From NCBI RefSeq assembly GCF_029537485.1, contig NZ_JARPUS010000001.1:186001-250000 (forward strand): DNA of 64,000 nucleotides, written 5' to 3'. Of the stretch, positions 31,799-43,215 are shown one piece after another. Position 1 is the stretch's first letter; each line of letters opens with the position of its first letter. This DNA comes from Pseudomonas sp. GOM6. Its GTDB lineage: Bacteria; Pseudomonadota; Gammaproteobacteria; Pseudomonadales; Pseudomonadaceae. The notes under the pieces were generated by a model. It searched no databases. It saw only the letters and a program-made list of their open reading frames with translations, and was not told the origin of the DNA. The position numbers were made by a program, and so were the translations under genes.

Positions 31799-32152
31799 AT
31801 GAGTTGCATCAATCGCCAGATCAGTTACCTGCGCCGGCAGATCCCGGGTTTCGCCTGTGAGCCAGGCTGTCACGATTGTTGCGGTCCGGTCACGGCCTCC
31901 GCGGAGGAGCTGGCGCGGCTGCCGGTCAAGAGCGAGGCCGAGCACGATGCTGCGCTGGCCGAATTCAACTGTGTGCACCTCGGGCCGCAGGGATGCACGG
32001 TGTATGAGGAGCGTCCGCTGATCTGTCGCCTGTTCGGCACTACGCCGAGCTTGCCTTGCCCGCGCGGGCGCGGACCTGAGGAGCCGGTGGCGGCTGAGGT
32101 CGAACAGCAGGTGCACCGCTTGATTGCCAGTACCCGCCAGCGCCTGGTCTAG
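31799..32152 (+). CDS. YkgJ family cysteine-cluster protein
   Basis: The 117-residue protein has the Cys-rich pattern of the YkgJ (Zn/Fe-cluster-like, UPF0153) family: C-x7-C-x3-CHDCC near the N terminus, then C..H..GPQGCTVYEERPLICRLFG. The cysteines probably bind metal. Its ATG at 31799 has GGAG seven bases upstream; a GTG 15 bases earlier is possible. It is divergent from pauB and convergent with dadR, and I cannot name a function. Confidence 0.8.
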   Translation: MSCINRQISYLRRQIPGFACEPGCHDCCGPVTASAEELARLPVKSEAEHDAALAEFNCVHLGPQGCTVYEERPLICRLFGTTPSLPCPRGRGPEEPVAAEVEQQVHRLIASTRQRLV

Positions 32153-32166
32153 CCAGGCTGCGAGCC

Positions 32167-32655
32167 TCACTCGGGCAGCGGCAGGGTCAGCGACTCCTTC
32201 ACTTCCTCCATGACGATATAGCTCTTCGACTCACGTACATGTGGCAGCTTGAGCAGGATGTCACCAAGCAGCTTGCGGTAGCTGGCCATTTCGTTGATGC
32301 GCGCCTTTACCAGATAGTCGAAGTCGCCGGACACCAGGTGGCACTCCAGCACGTGCGGCAGCTTGAGTACGGCGCGGCGGAACTCCTCGAAGGTATCGCC
32401 GGACTTGTAGTCCAGGCTGATCTCGACGAACACCAGCAGGCTGGCCTTGAGCTGCTGCGGATTGAGGCGGGCGTGGTAGCCCATGATGATCCCCTCGCGC
32501 TCCAGGCGCCGGACCCGCTCGGTGCAGGGCGTGGTGGACAGGCCAACCCGCTCGCCCAGTTCGGTGAAGCTGATGCGGCCATCCTCCTGCAGGATGCGCA
32601 GGATGTTGCGGTCGATCTTGTCCAGTTCGCGGCGGCTTTGATGTTGGGTGCGCAT
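32167..32655 (-). CDS. dadR: Lrp family regulator DadR
   Basis: The 162-residue regulator has an AsnC/Lrp helix-turn-helix (LDKIDRNILRILQEDGRISFTELGERVGLSTTPCTERVRRLEREGII) and a C-terminal RAM ligand-binding domain (VLECHLVSGDFDYLVKARI). In P. aeruginosa the homologue in front of dadAX is an alanine-responsive activator. It is divergent from dadA with a 321-base spacer. The ATG at 32655 is preferred over a frame 14 codons longer. Confidence 0.92.
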   Translation of the reverse strand: MRTQHQSRRELDKIDRNILRILQEDGRISFTELGERVGLSTTPCTERVRRLEREGIIMGYHARLNPQQLKASLLVFVEISLDYKSGDTFEEFRRAVLKLPHVLECHLVSGDFDYLVKARINEMASYRKLLGDILLKLPHVRESKSYIVMEEVKESLTLPLPE

Positions 32656-32976
32656 AGGGAAAGTCTCTGGTTGGGCGCAGCATGCGCCGGAGTTCATCGG
32701 CCAATATAGCGTCGGGTATGGCGAAAAACACTGCGGCAGATCGGCTCCGTCTGTCCTTCTTCAGTGTCGTTAAGTGGCGGGATAATTCACTGCCAATAGG
32801 CTTTAATTCCAGCCATATCGTCTGCTTGAGTCCTGTTTAATGGCTCTGAATCAAGATCAAACGCCGAAATTAGACATTTATATAGTGAATATTTCTGTCG
32901 CCGAGTTTCTATACTTCGCCCATCTATGGTCAAAATAACAAACGCTCGCAGGCTAGCCTGCGGCGGGGAGGCAAAG
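32656..32976. promoter_or_regulatory. dadR/dadA divergent regulatory region
   Basis: This 321-base spacer holds no gene. It is AT-rich for the window (for example 32870-32895), which fits Lrp binding. TATACT at 32910-32915 is a likely dadA -10; the hexamer 17 bases upstream, GAATAT, is a poor -35, as expected for an activated promoter. The leader then carries AATAACAA (32934-32941), a match to the Crc/Hfq target motif AANAANAA, and a 16-base palindrome (32947-32962) just before the GGGGAGG ribosome site. Confidence 0.6.
32947..32962 (+). promoter_or_regulatory. Hairpin in the dadA leader
   Basis: CGCAGGC and GCCTGCG pair perfectly around TA, two bases before the dadA ribosome site. The stem core is the same as that of a hairpin at 44471-44486 before a glutamine amidotransferase gene. 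Confidence 0.5.
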
Positions 32977-34275
32977 ATGCGTGTTCTGGTGCTCGGCAGC
33001 GGTGTGATCGGTACCGCCAGTGCCTACTATCTGGCTCGTGCCGGCTTCGAGGTTGTGGTGGTCGACCGCCAGAACGGTCCGGCCCTGGAAACCAGCTTTG
33101 CCAACGCCGGCCAGGTGTCGCCGGGCTACGCCTCGCCCTGGGCCGCCCCAGGCGTGCCGCTGAAGGCCATCAAGTGGCTGCTGCAGAAGCACGCACCCCT
33201 GGCGATCAAGGCCACTGCCGATATCGACCAGTACCTGTGGATGGCACAGATGCTGCGCAACTGCACCGCCGCCCGCTACGCGGTGAACAAGGAGCGCATG
33301 GTGCGGCTGTCCGAGTACAGCCGCGACTGCCTCGACGAGCTGCGCGCCGAGACCGGCATCGCCTACGAAGGCCGCCAGCTCGGCACCACTCAGCTGTTCC
33401 GCACCCAGGCTCAGGTCGACAACGCGGGCAAGGACATCGCTGTGCTGGAAGCCTCCGGCGTGCCGTTCGAGCTGCTCGATCGTGACGCCATCGCCCGTGT
33501 CGAGCCGGCCCTGGCCAGCGTCAAGCATAAGCTGGCCGGCGCGTTGCGTCTGCCCAACGACCAGACCGGCGACTGCCAGATGTTCACCCGCAAGCTGGCC
33601 GACATGGCCCAGGCGCTGGGCGTCGAGTTCCGCTTCGGGCAGAACATCGAGCGTCTGGATGCCGCCGGTGACCGTATCAACGGCGTGTGGATCGACGGCA
33701 AGCTGGAAACGGCCGACCGCTACGTGCTGGCCCTCGGTAGCTACAGCCCGCAACTGCTCAAGCCGCTGGGCATCAAGGCGCCGGTCTACCCGCTCAAGGG
33801 CTACTCGCTGACCGTGCCGATCACCAACCCGGATATGGCACCGAGCTCGACCATCCTCGACGAGACCTACAAGGTCGCCATCACCCGTTTCGACAACCGC
33901 ATCCGTGTCGGCGGCATGGCCGAGATCGCCGGTTTCGACCTGAGCCTCAATCCGGCTCGTCGCGAAACCCTGGAGATGATCACTGGCGATCTCTATCCCC
34001 AGGGTGGCGACCTCAAGCAGGCCGAGTTCTGGACCGGCCTGCGACCGGCCACCCCGGACGGCACGCCGATCGTGGGCGGTACCGCCTATCGCAACCTGTT
34101 CCTCAATACCGGGCACGGTACCCTTGGCTGGACCATGGCCTGCGGCTCCGGCCGCTTCCTCGCCGACCTGATGGCCAACAAGCGCCCGCAGATCAGCGCT
34201 GAAGGCCTGGATATTTCCCGTTACGGCAAGACCAAGGAGACTCACAAGCATGTCCATCCAGCGCCTGCGCACTGA
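32977..34275 (+). CDS. dadA: D-amino acid dehydrogenase, small subunit DadA
   Basis: The 432-residue membrane-associated flavoenzyme oxidises D-alanine and other D-amino acids to 2-oxo acids and passes electrons to the respiratory chain. It begins with the FAD motif [31 protein letters not shown], followed by [20 protein letters not shown], and ends with the [16 protein letters not shown] and [16 protein letters not shown] segments. The start at 32977 gives the usual 432 residues; the frame upstream runs through the leader hairpin. A RidA gene overlaps its end by 26 bases and dadX follows, so the three act in alanine catabolism. Confidence 0.96.
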   Translation: MRVLVLGSGVIGTASAYYLARAGFEVVVVDRQNGPALETSFANAGQVSPGYASPWAAPGVPLKAIKWLLQKHAPLAIKATADIDQYLWMAQMLRNCTAARYAVNKERMVRLSEYSRDCLDELRAETGIAYEGRQLGTTQLFRTQAQVDNAGKDIAVLEASGVPFELLDRDAIARVEPALASVKHKLAGALRLPNDQTGDCQMFTRKLADMAQALGVEFRFGQNIERLDAAGDRINGVWIDGKLETADRYVLALGSYSPQLLKPLGIKAPVYPLKGYSLTVPITNPDMAPSSTILDETYKVAITRFDNRIRVGGMAEIAGFDLSLNPARRETLEMITGDLYPQGGDLKQAEFWTGLRPATPDGTPIVGGTAYRNLFLNTGHGTLGWTMACGSGRFLADLMANKRPQISAEGLDISRYGKTKETHKHVHPAPAH

Positions 34276-34600
34276 GAAGCGCTTCAGCGAAATCGTCATC
34301 CACAACGGCGTGGTCCACCTGGCCGGCCAGCTGGCTGACGACTACGACGGCGATATCCGTGAGCAGACCCGCCAGACCCTGGCCAACATCGACCGTTTCC
34401 TGGCCGAGGCCGGCAGCGACAAGTCGAAGATCTTGTCGGTGACCATCTACCTCAAGGACATGGCCGACTATGCCGGCATGAACGAGGTCTACGATGCCTG
34501 GGTCGCCGAGGGCGCAGCCCCGGCCCGTGCCTGCGTCGAAGCCAAGCTGTACGACCCGCGCGTGCTGGTGGAGATGATGGTCGTCGCCGCGCAGAACTGA
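34250..34600 (+). CDS. RidA family protein of the dad operon
   Basis: The 116-residue RidA paralogue starts inside dadA, with AAGGAG ten bases before its ATG, so translation is coupled. It has [19 protein letters not shown], the helix [29 protein letters not shown] and [23 protein letters not shown] with the conserved Arg. DadA oxidises amino acids through imines, so hydrolysis of an imine or enamine is a natural role. It is more diverged than the RidA at 7764. Confidence 0.9.
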   Translation: MSIQRLRTEKRFSEIVIHNGVVHLAGQLADDYDGDIREQTRQTLANIDRFLAEAGSDKSKILSVTIYLKDMADYAGMNEVYDAWVAEGAAPARACVEAKLYDPRVLVEMMVVAAQN

Positions 34601-34613
34601 GCAACCCTGACTT

Positions 34614-34640
34614 GCCCGGCACCCCCGCCGGGCTTTTTTT
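34614..34640 (+). terminator. Terminator between ridA-like gene and dadX
   Basis: GCCCGGC (34614-34620) and GCCGGGC (34627-34633) form a stem followed by seven T residues. As dadX starts only 21 bases later, partial termination could lower racemase levels relative to DadA. Confidence 0.8.
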
Positions 34641-34660
34641 AACCGAATGAAGTAGCCGCC

Positions 34661-35734
34661 ATGCGTCCCGCCCGAGCCCTGATCGACCTCGAAGCCCTGC
34701 GTCACAACTATCGCCTCGCCCGTGAGGTCAGCGGCGCCAGGGCCCTGGCGGTGGTCAAGGCCGACGCCTATGGCCACGGCGCGGTGCGCTGCGCCCAGGC
34801 GCTCGAGGCAGAAGCTGACGGATTCGCCGTGGCCTGCATCGAAGAGGCGCTGGAGCTGCGTTATGCCGGCATTCGTGCACCGATCCTGCTGCTCGAAGGC
34901 TTCTTCGAAGCCAGCGAACTGAGCCTGATCGATCAGCACCAGCTGTGGTGCGTGGTGCACGCGCCCTGGCAGGTCGAGGCTATCGAGCAGGCCCGCCTGT
35001 CGCGCCCGTTGCGGGTGTGGCTCAAGCTGGATTCGGGCATGCACCGTGTCGGCCTGCATCCGGCTGAGTACCGCGACGCTCATGCCCGTCTGCAGGCCAG
35101 TGGTAAGGTCGAGAAGATCGTGCTGATGAGCCATTTCGCCCGTGCCGACGAGCTGGACTGCCCGCGCAGCGCCGAGCAGCTGGACATTTTTCAGCAGGCG
35201 CGCGGCGAGCTGCAGGCCGAGGTCAGCCTGCGCAACTCGCCGGCCATCCTCGGCTGGCCGAGCGTGCCCAGTGACTGGGTGCGCCCGGGCATCATGCTCT
35301 ACGGTGCTACCCCCTTCGAGCAGCCCCAGGCGCAGGCGGCGCGGCTCAAGCCGGTAATGACCCTTGAGTCGAAAATCATCAGTGTGCGCGAGCTGCCGGC
35401 CGGGGAGCCGGTGGGTTATGGCGCACGCTTCGTCGCCGAGCGCCCAACCCGCGTCGGCGTGGTCGCCATGGGCTATGCCGACGGCTACCCGCGGCATGCT
35501 GCGACTGGCACGCCTGTCCTGGTCGACGGTGTGCGCACGCGCCTGATTGGCCGGGTATCGATGGACATGCTCACCGTCGACCTTACCGATCTGCCCCAGG
35601 CTGGGCTCGGCAGCCGGGTCGAATTGTGGGGGCGTGAGGTGCTGGCCAGCGATGTGGCTTATGGTTGCGGCAGCATCCCCTACCAGTTGTTCTGCAATCT
35701 GAAGCGGGTGCCACGCCTCTATTCCGGGGGCTAG
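34661..35734 (+). CDS. dadX: Catabolic alanine racemase DadX
   Basis: The 357-residue PLP enzyme converts L-alanine to D-alanine for oxidation by DadA. The PLP lysine is in [10 protein letters not shown] (near residue 33) and the second catalytic residue is the Tyr in MGYADGYPR (near 255); [11 protein letters not shown] and RPGIMLYG are also family motifs. The position after dadA identifies it as the catabolic form rather than the biosynthetic Alr. Confidence 0.96.
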   Translation: MRPARALIDLEALRHNYRLAREVSGARALAVVKADAYGHGAVRCAQALEAEADGFAVACIEEALELRYAGIRAPILLLEGFFEASELSLIDQHQLWCVVHAPWQVEAIEQARLSRPLRVWLKLDSGMHRVGLHPAEYRDAHARLQASGKVEKIVLMSHFARADELDCPRSAEQLDIFQQARGELQAEVSLRNSPAILGWPSVPSDWVRPGIMLYGATPFEQPQAQAARLKPVMTLESKIISVRELPAGEPVGYGARFVAERPTRVGVVAMGYADGYPRHAATGTPVLVDGVRTRLIGRVSMDMLTVDLTDLPQAGLGSRVELWGREVLASDVAYGCGSIPYQLFCNLKRVPRLYSGG

Positions 35735-35765
35735 CGGCCCGTCTGCAAGCTAATTGCGGACGTTG

Positions 35766-35783
35766 TGTTGTAAATACTGAACA
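35766..35783. promoter_or_regulatory. Candidate PauR operator upstream of pauR
   Basis: TGTTGTAAATACTGAACA has TGTT and GAACA ends like the palindrome before the cupin gene (25556-25573; 12 of 18 positions equal). It lies 56 bases before the pauR start, as expected for an autoregulated promoter. Confidence 0.4.
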
Positions 35784-35839
35784 CTGTTGCCATGATACGG
35801 CGAACCAACCGTGCCTGTTCCCCAAGGAGGATTCCCGCA

Positions 35840-36388
35840 TTGGACGTCGGTGTTCGACTGCAATCTATACGCAAACTCAAAGGCCTATCCCAGCGTGAGC
35901 TCGCCAAGCGGGCGGGCGTCACCAATAGCACCATTTCGATGATCGAGAAGAACAGCGTGAGCCCCTCGATCAGCTCGCTGAAAAAGGTGCTTGGCGGCAT
36001 TCCCATGTCGCTGGTGGAGTTTTTCTCACTTGACCTGGAGCAGGACAACCAGACTCAAGTGGTCTATCGGGCCAACGAGCTGACCGACCTTTCCAGTGGC
36101 GCCGTGACCATGAAGCTGATTGGCAAGGCGCATCCCAATCGCACGATCACCTTCCTTGACGAGATCTATCCGCCGGGCACCGATACCGGCGACGAGATGC
36201 TTAATCATGATGGCGAGGAGGCCGGCATGCTGGTCGACGGGCGCCTCGAGCTGACCGTGGGCAGCGAGGTGTTCGTGCTGGAGCCGGGCGACAGCTATTA
36301 CTTTGATAGCACCAAGCCGCACCGCTTCCGTAATCCCTATGACAAGCCGGCGCGGCTGATCAGTGCCACCACGCCGGCCAATTTCTGA
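35840..36388 (+). CDS. pauR: Transcriptional regulator PauR, polyamine catabolism
   Basis: The 182-residue regulator has an XRE-type helix-turn-helix (LQSIRKLKGLSQRELAKRAGVTNSTISMIEKNSVSPSISSLKKVL) and a C-terminal cupin sensor domain (DEMLNHDGEEAGMLVDGRLELTVGSEVFVLEPGDSYYFDSTKPHRFRNPYDKPARLISATTP). P. aeruginosa PauR represses putrescine and cadaverine catabolism genes. The start codon is TTG at 35840; AAGGAGG lies nine bases upstream, and the resulting length equals the known protein. It is a homologue of E. coli PuuR. Confidence 0.93.
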   Translation: MDVGVRLQSIRKLKGLSQRELAKRAGVTNSTISMIEKNSVSPSISSLKKVLGGIPMSLVEFFSLDLEQDNQTQVVYRANELTDLSSGAVTMKLIGKAHPNRTITFLDEIYPPGTDTGDEMLNHDGEEAGMLVDGRLELTVGSEVFVLEPGDSYYFDSTKPHRFRNPYDKPARLISATTPANF

Positions 36389-36458
36389 CAATACGTCGCC
36401 TGTCGCAGGCGATGCCCCTGCGACAAGTTGGGTTGTTTCGGCCTGGCGACCTAACCGT

Positions 36459-36464
36459 TATACT
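36459..36464 (+). promoter_or_regulatory. cycB -10 box
   Basis: TATACT lies 55 bases before the cycB start. No convincing -35 hexamer is seen at normal spacing. Confidence 0.35.
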
Positions 36465-36519
36465 GGCGCCCGCCTGCGAAACCGTGGCCGCGGGCGTGAA
36501 TAGCCAATGAGGGTGTACC

Positions 36520-36942
36520 GTGACTCTGATCAAAAAGATCCTGGCGGCTCAAGCTGCCGTATTGGCCCTGTGGGCTGTGAGCGCTCAGGCTGCGACCAAC
36601 GACGACATCGCCGAGCGCATCAAGCCGGTGGGTGAGGTCTGCATCCAGGGTGAGGAATGCAAAGGCGTCGGTGCCGTAGCCGTTGCCGCTGGTGGTGGTG
36701 CCAAGTCGGCCGACGACGTGATCACCGCTCACTGTGGCGCCTGCCACAACGCCGGTGTGCTGGGTGCGCCGAAGGTTGGCGATACTGCCGACTGGAAGAA
36801 GCGCGCCGACGAGCAGGGTGGTCTGGATGGCCTGCTGGCCAAGGCTATTTCCGGCATCAACGCCATGCCGCCGAAAGGCACCTGTGCCGATTGCTCGGAC
36901 GACGAGCTGATGGCCGCCATCAAGAAGATGTCGGGACTCTAA
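36520..36942 (+). CDS. cycB: Cytochrome c5
   Basis: The 140-residue periplasmic monohaem cytochrome has a signal peptide ending near AQAATND, the haem motif CGACH (C72, C75, H76) and the Met ligand in NAMPPKGTC near residue 116, followed by a CADCSDDEL segment with two cysteines, as in cytochrome c5. It is likely to carry electrons to terminal oxidases or reductases. The start codon is GTG at 36520. Confidence 0.93.
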   Translation: MTLIKKILAAQAAVLALWAVSAQAATNDDIAERIKPVGEVCIQGEECKGVGAVAVAAGGGAKSADDVITAHCGACHNAGVLGAPKVGDTADWKKRADEQGGLDGLLAKAISGINAMPPKGTCADCSDDELMAAIKKMSGL

Positions 36943-36963
36943 CGGCGCCAGCGCTGTTCATTG

Positions 36964-36987
36964 CAAAGCCGCCTGCGGGCGGCTTTG
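36964..36987. terminator. Shared hairpin between cycB and xpt
   Basis: CAAAGCCGCC (36964-36973) and GGCGGCTTTG (36978-36987) form a perfect ten-base-pair stem between the convergent ends of cycB and xpt. T tracts are short on both sides. Confidence 0.7.
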
Positions 36988-37007
36988 TCGTTTCTGCGTG
37001 TGGCGGT

Positions 37008-39687
<2,680 letters not shown>

Positions 39688-39981
39688 GGCAAAGGAATTG
39701 ATCAGAAAAAGAGGCGGCATTCTAACAGCCGGCGGTCGGCTGCGGGACGCGGGCCGACCGCTGTACGGCACGGGCGGTTTTGAATAAAAAGCATAAGGAT
39801 TGTGTGCTAAGTCACTATTTTAAAAGATCATGTACGATTGTTCCGTATCCCCCCGGTTGTCGCTGCTATGTGTTTCCCTCAGGATGCGCGAAAGCTGCAC
39901 AAGGACGGGGCAGGAAGAGAACGCCGAATAACGGCGCATGCAGACGGAGTGAGTCTGTCTTGTCGACCTTGGGGAGTTCAT
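39688..39981. other. rep to EAL-gene spacer
   Basis: This 294-base divergent spacer contains a hairpin with perfect nine-base arms GCGGTCGGC (39732-39740) and GCCGACCGC (39753-39761), followed by an AT-rich stretch (39780-39840) that is the likely promoter of the EAL gene. I see no gene in it. Confidence 0.5.
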
Positions 39982-41655
39982 GTGTCTGCGCTTGCTGAAT
40001 CCATGCGCCTGATCCTGCTGGCCGAAACGCCGGAATGGGCGACCCTGCTGCGCGCACGACTGACCAGTCTGGATGCTGCCTGGCCGCTGATCACCGCGCC
40101 AAGCTGGACTGCCGCCAGTAGCCTGTTCGATGACGATGTCCCCGCCCTGTTGCTCACCACTCCTGCCTGCCAGCCAGCGCCCGGTTGTTGTTCCTTGCCC
40201 ATGGTGCTGCTGCTCGATCATGAGCCCATGGAGCCGCCTGCCGATGCCTACGACTGGCTGGTACGCAGCCAGCTGAGCGATGAGGTGCTGCGCCGCTGCC
40301 TGCGCTATGCCGGTGAGCGTGCACGCCTGCAAGGGGCCCTGCAGCGCCTGGCCGAGCAGGATGTGCTGACGGGCATCGCCAATCGACAGGGTTTCCAGGC
40401 CCTGCTGGCCGGGCGCCTGGCCGAATACCAGGGGCGCGGTCTGGCCCTGGGGCATCTCGATCTGGACAACTTCAAACATGTCAACGATGCCCTCGGCTAC
40501 CAAGCCGGTGACCGCCTGATCCTGCAGGTGGTGGCGCGGCTCAAGGCGCAGCTGGACGCCGGTGATAGCCTGGCACGGCTCGGCAGCGACGAGTTCGCCC
40601 TGCTCGTCGACACCCGTCGTGACCCGCGCCGTGCCGAGCGCCTGGCCGAGCGTATCGTCGAGGCGCTGTCCGAACCCTACTGGCTGGATGGCGAGAGCCT
40701 GCTGCTCGGCTGCAGCCTGGGTCTGACTTACGCGCGCGCTGGTCTGGCCGCCGACCCGCTGATGTGGCACGCGCACATCGCCATGCAGCAGGCCAAGGCG
40801 GTGCAGGGGTGCACCTTTCATCTCTATGACGAGCGCGTGCACGGTGGCGCGCGCAGCAAGGCCGACCTGGAAAGCGAGCTGCGCCGCGCGCTGCGTCGTG
40901 ACGAGCTGGAGCTGCACTACCAGCCGCGTCTGTGTCTGCAGAGCGGCCGCATCCTCGGTTTGGAGGCGCTGGTGCGTTGGCGCCATGAGCAGCGCGGCCT
41001 GCTCGGCCCGGACGAATTCGTGCCGCTGGCCGAGGAGAGCGGGCTGATCGTGCCGCTCGGCTACTGGGTGATCTCCCGCGCCCTGCGCGACATGCAGTGG
41101 CTGCGTGGGCGTGGTCTGCCGGCGCTGCACATGGCGGTCAACCTGTCGTTCCGCCAGTTCCAGGACAGCCAGCTGCTGCCGACGTTGAGCCGCCTGATCG
41201 AAGAACGCGGCGTGGATGCCGAGCGGCTGGAGTTCGAGCTGACCGAAACGGCGGTGATGCGCCGCAGCGAGCAGGTCCAGCAGACCATGCAGGCGCTCGG
41301 CCGGCTGGGTGTGCGCTTTTCCCTGGACGACTTCGGTACCGGCTTCTCCTCCTTCGTGCACCTCAACAACCTGCCGATCACCCTGCTGAAGATCGACAAG
41401 AGCTTCGTCGGCGGCATGGGCGAGCGCGCGGAGAACCGCCAGCTGGTCAGGGCCATGATCAATCTGGCGCACAACCTTCATCTGCAGGTGGTTGCCGAGG
41501 GTGTGGAAAACGCCGAACAGCTGGCCCTGCTGCGCCAGTTCGGTTGCGACCAAGTGCAGGGTTACCTGATCAGCAAGCCGTTGCCACTGACCGAACTGGC
41601 GCGTTTTCTGGTATTCGGCATGCGCCAGCCGCTGCTGGCAGGCACGCCTTCGTAG
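39982..41655 (+). CDS. Degenerate GGDEF plus EAL domain c-di-GMP phosphodiesterase
   Basis: The protein is 557 residues from the GTG at 39982, which has GGGGAG six bases upstream; an earlier in-frame ATG would add 48 residues of poor quality. Residues 1-105 resemble a receiver-like or unclassified domain. A GGDEF domain follows with GSDEF (201-205) in place of GGDEF, so cyclase activity is doubtful. The EAL domain is complete: GLEALVRW (EAL at 328-330), NLSFRQF, ELTE, DDFGTGFSS, LKIDKSFV and VAEGVE. It should degrade c-di-GMP to pGpG. By position it matches the P. aeruginosa phosphodiesterase ProE, as I recall. It is divergent from rep. Confidence 0.88.
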   Translation: MSALAESMRLILLAETPEWATLLRARLTSLDAAWPLITAPSWTAASSLFDDDVPALLLTTPACQPAPGCCSLPMVLLLDHEPMEPPADAYDWLVRSQLSDEVLRRCLRYAGERARLQGALQRLAEQDVLTGIANRQGFQALLAGRLAEYQGRGLALGHLDLDNFKHVNDALGYQAGDRLILQVVARLKAQLDAGDSLARLGSDEFALLVDTRRDPRRAERLAERIVEALSEPYWLDGESLLLGCSLGLTYARAGLAADPLMWHAHIAMQQAKAVQGCTFHLYDERVHGGARSKADLESELRRALRRDELELHYQPRLCLQSGRILGLEALVRWRHEQRGLLGPDEFVPLAEESGLIVPLGYWVISRALRDMQWLRGRGLPALHMAVNLSFRQFQDSQLLPTLSRLIEERGVDAERLEFELTETAVMRRSEQVQQTMQALGRLGVRFSLDDFGTGFSSFVHLNNLPITLLKIDKSFVGGMGERAENRQLVRAMINLAHNLHLQVVAEGVENAEQLALLRQFGCDQVQGYLISKPLPLTELARFLVFGMRQPLLAGTPS

Positions 41656-41687
41656 GCGCGGCGGTTTCGCGAAGCCCAACTGAGGCG

Positions 41688-43073
41688 CTACGACAGGCAG
41701 GTGGCGCCCTGGGCAGGTTGCGGCGGCAGCAGGCGCGCGCTCTTCCACTCGAAGCCCAGGGTCAGCGCGATGGCCGCGCAGGCCAGCCCGCCAGCCAGGC
41801 CCCACCAGATGCCATGGGCACCCCAGCCGAGCGGGAAGGCCAGGGTCCAGGCCAGCGGAATGCCGATCAACCAGTAGCAGCCGAGGCCGACGAGCAGGGT
41901 GGTCTTGCCGTCGCCCAGACCGCGGATGGTGCCCATGGCGATGCTCTGCGTACCGTCGAACAACTCGAACAGTGCGGCAACGGCCAGCAGGCTTACGGCC
42001 AGGCTGACGATCTCGGCGAACGCCGGGTCGCTGCGGTCGACGAACAGCCCCACCACATACTCCGGCGCCAGCCAGAACAGCAGGGCGAACAGCAGCATGC
42101 AACAGGCGCCGCTGGCGATGCCCAGGCGTCCGGCACGGCGCACCTCGGCCAGGCGGCCGGCACCGTAATGCTGACCGACGCGGAAGGTCACCGCGTAGGA
42201 CAGCCCCTGCGGCAGGATGAAGGCCAGTGTCACCGCCTGGATGGCGATCTGGTGGGCTGCCAGTTGCACACTGCCGAGGGCGCCCATGCACAGGGTGGCG
42301 AAGGTAAACAGGCCCTGTTCGGCTGCGTAGGTGCCGCCAATCGGCAGGCCCAGGCGTAGCAGTGCGCCCATCTCGGTCCTGCGTGGGCGCAGCGGGCCGC
42401 GCAGCAGCCTGTACTGGCGGTAGGCCCGCGAGCGCAGGATGTACAGACCCAGGGCCAGGGCCATGGCGGTGCTGACCAGGGCGGTGGTCATGCCGATACC
42501 GCTCAAGCCCAGACTGGGCAGGCCGAACCAGCCCTTGATCAGCGCATAATTGATAACGAAGTTGGCGATGGCGCCGATCACGCCGATCGTCATCACCGGG
42601 CCCGGATAGCCAATGGCGCTGGTAAAACCGCGCAAGGCCATGAAGCACAGGTAGCCGGGCAGGGCCAGCGACAGGGGGCCAAGAAACTCCATGGCCAAGT
42701 CGACGCTGCCGGCCTGCTGGCCCAGGTAGGGCAGCAAGGGGCCGAGTCCGTGCAGGCACAGGGCGCCCCCGGCCCCCAGCAGCAGGGCGAGCCACAAGCC
42801 GTTCTGCAGCAAGCGGGTGACGCCCTGGGTGTCGCCCGCACCGTGACGAATGGCGACCAGGCTGCCGACGGCGGCCATTACCCCGACGCAGAACAGCGAC
42901 AGCATGTAGTAGCAGGTGGCGCCGAGGGCGCCGCCGGCCAGCTCTTCGGGGCCGAGCATGGCCATCATGATGGTGTCGGTGAACACCATCAGCACATGGG
43001 CCAGTTGCGCAGTAATCAGCGGTGCGGCCAGGCGGAACAGGGCGACCAGCTCATGGCGGGTGGAGTGCGGCAT
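41688..43073 (-). CDS. MATE family efflux transporter
   Basis: The 461-residue protein has 12 membrane segments in two related halves and the NorM-type features LFRLAAPLITAQLAHVLMVFTDTIMMAMLGPEELAGGALG and GLPIGGTYAAEQGLFTFATLCMGALGSVQLAAHQIAIQ. It would export cationic drugs or dyes in exchange for Na+ or H+. It is convergent with the EAL gene and divergent from a LysR regulator that could control it. Confidence 0.9.
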   Translation of the reverse strand: MPHSTRHELVALFRLAAPLITAQLAHVLMVFTDTIMMAMLGPEELAGGALGATCYYMLSLFCVGVMAAVGSLVAIRHGAGDTQGVTRLLQNGLWLALLLGAGGALCLHGLGPLLPYLGQQAGSVDLAMEFLGPLSLALPGYLCFMALRGFTSAIGYPGPVMTIGVIGAIANFVINYALIKGWFGLPSLGLSGIGMTTALVSTAMALALGLYILRSRAYRQYRLLRGPLRPRRTEMGALLRLGLPIGGTYAAEQGLFTFATLCMGALGSVQLAAHQIAIQAVTLAFILPQGLSYAVTFRVGQHYGAGRLAEVRRAGRLGIASGACCMLLFALLFWLAPEYVVGLFVDRSDPAFAEIVSLAVSLLAVAALFELFDGTQSIAMGTIRGLGDGKTTLLVGLGCYWLIGIPLAWTLAFPLGWGAHGIWWGLAGGLACAAIALTLGFEWKSARLLPPQPAQGATCLS

Positions 43074-43215
43074 GATGAGTGAGGCTCAGCGAGAGGCGCC
43101 GTCGAGAGTTTCACGGCTGGCAGGGGATTGCCGCTTATTTTCGGGATTCAGGGTGCCACCCACAAAAGGAAAAATGCGATGCTTTACATGACTAATACTC
43201 ATGGAGGCCGCGCCC

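Noticed and set aside
39820..42795. Open frame of almost 1000 codons spanning the MATE and EAL genes in reverse
   Set aside because: It runs antisense to a recognised EAL protein and out of frame with the MATE gene; its product has no recognisable domain.
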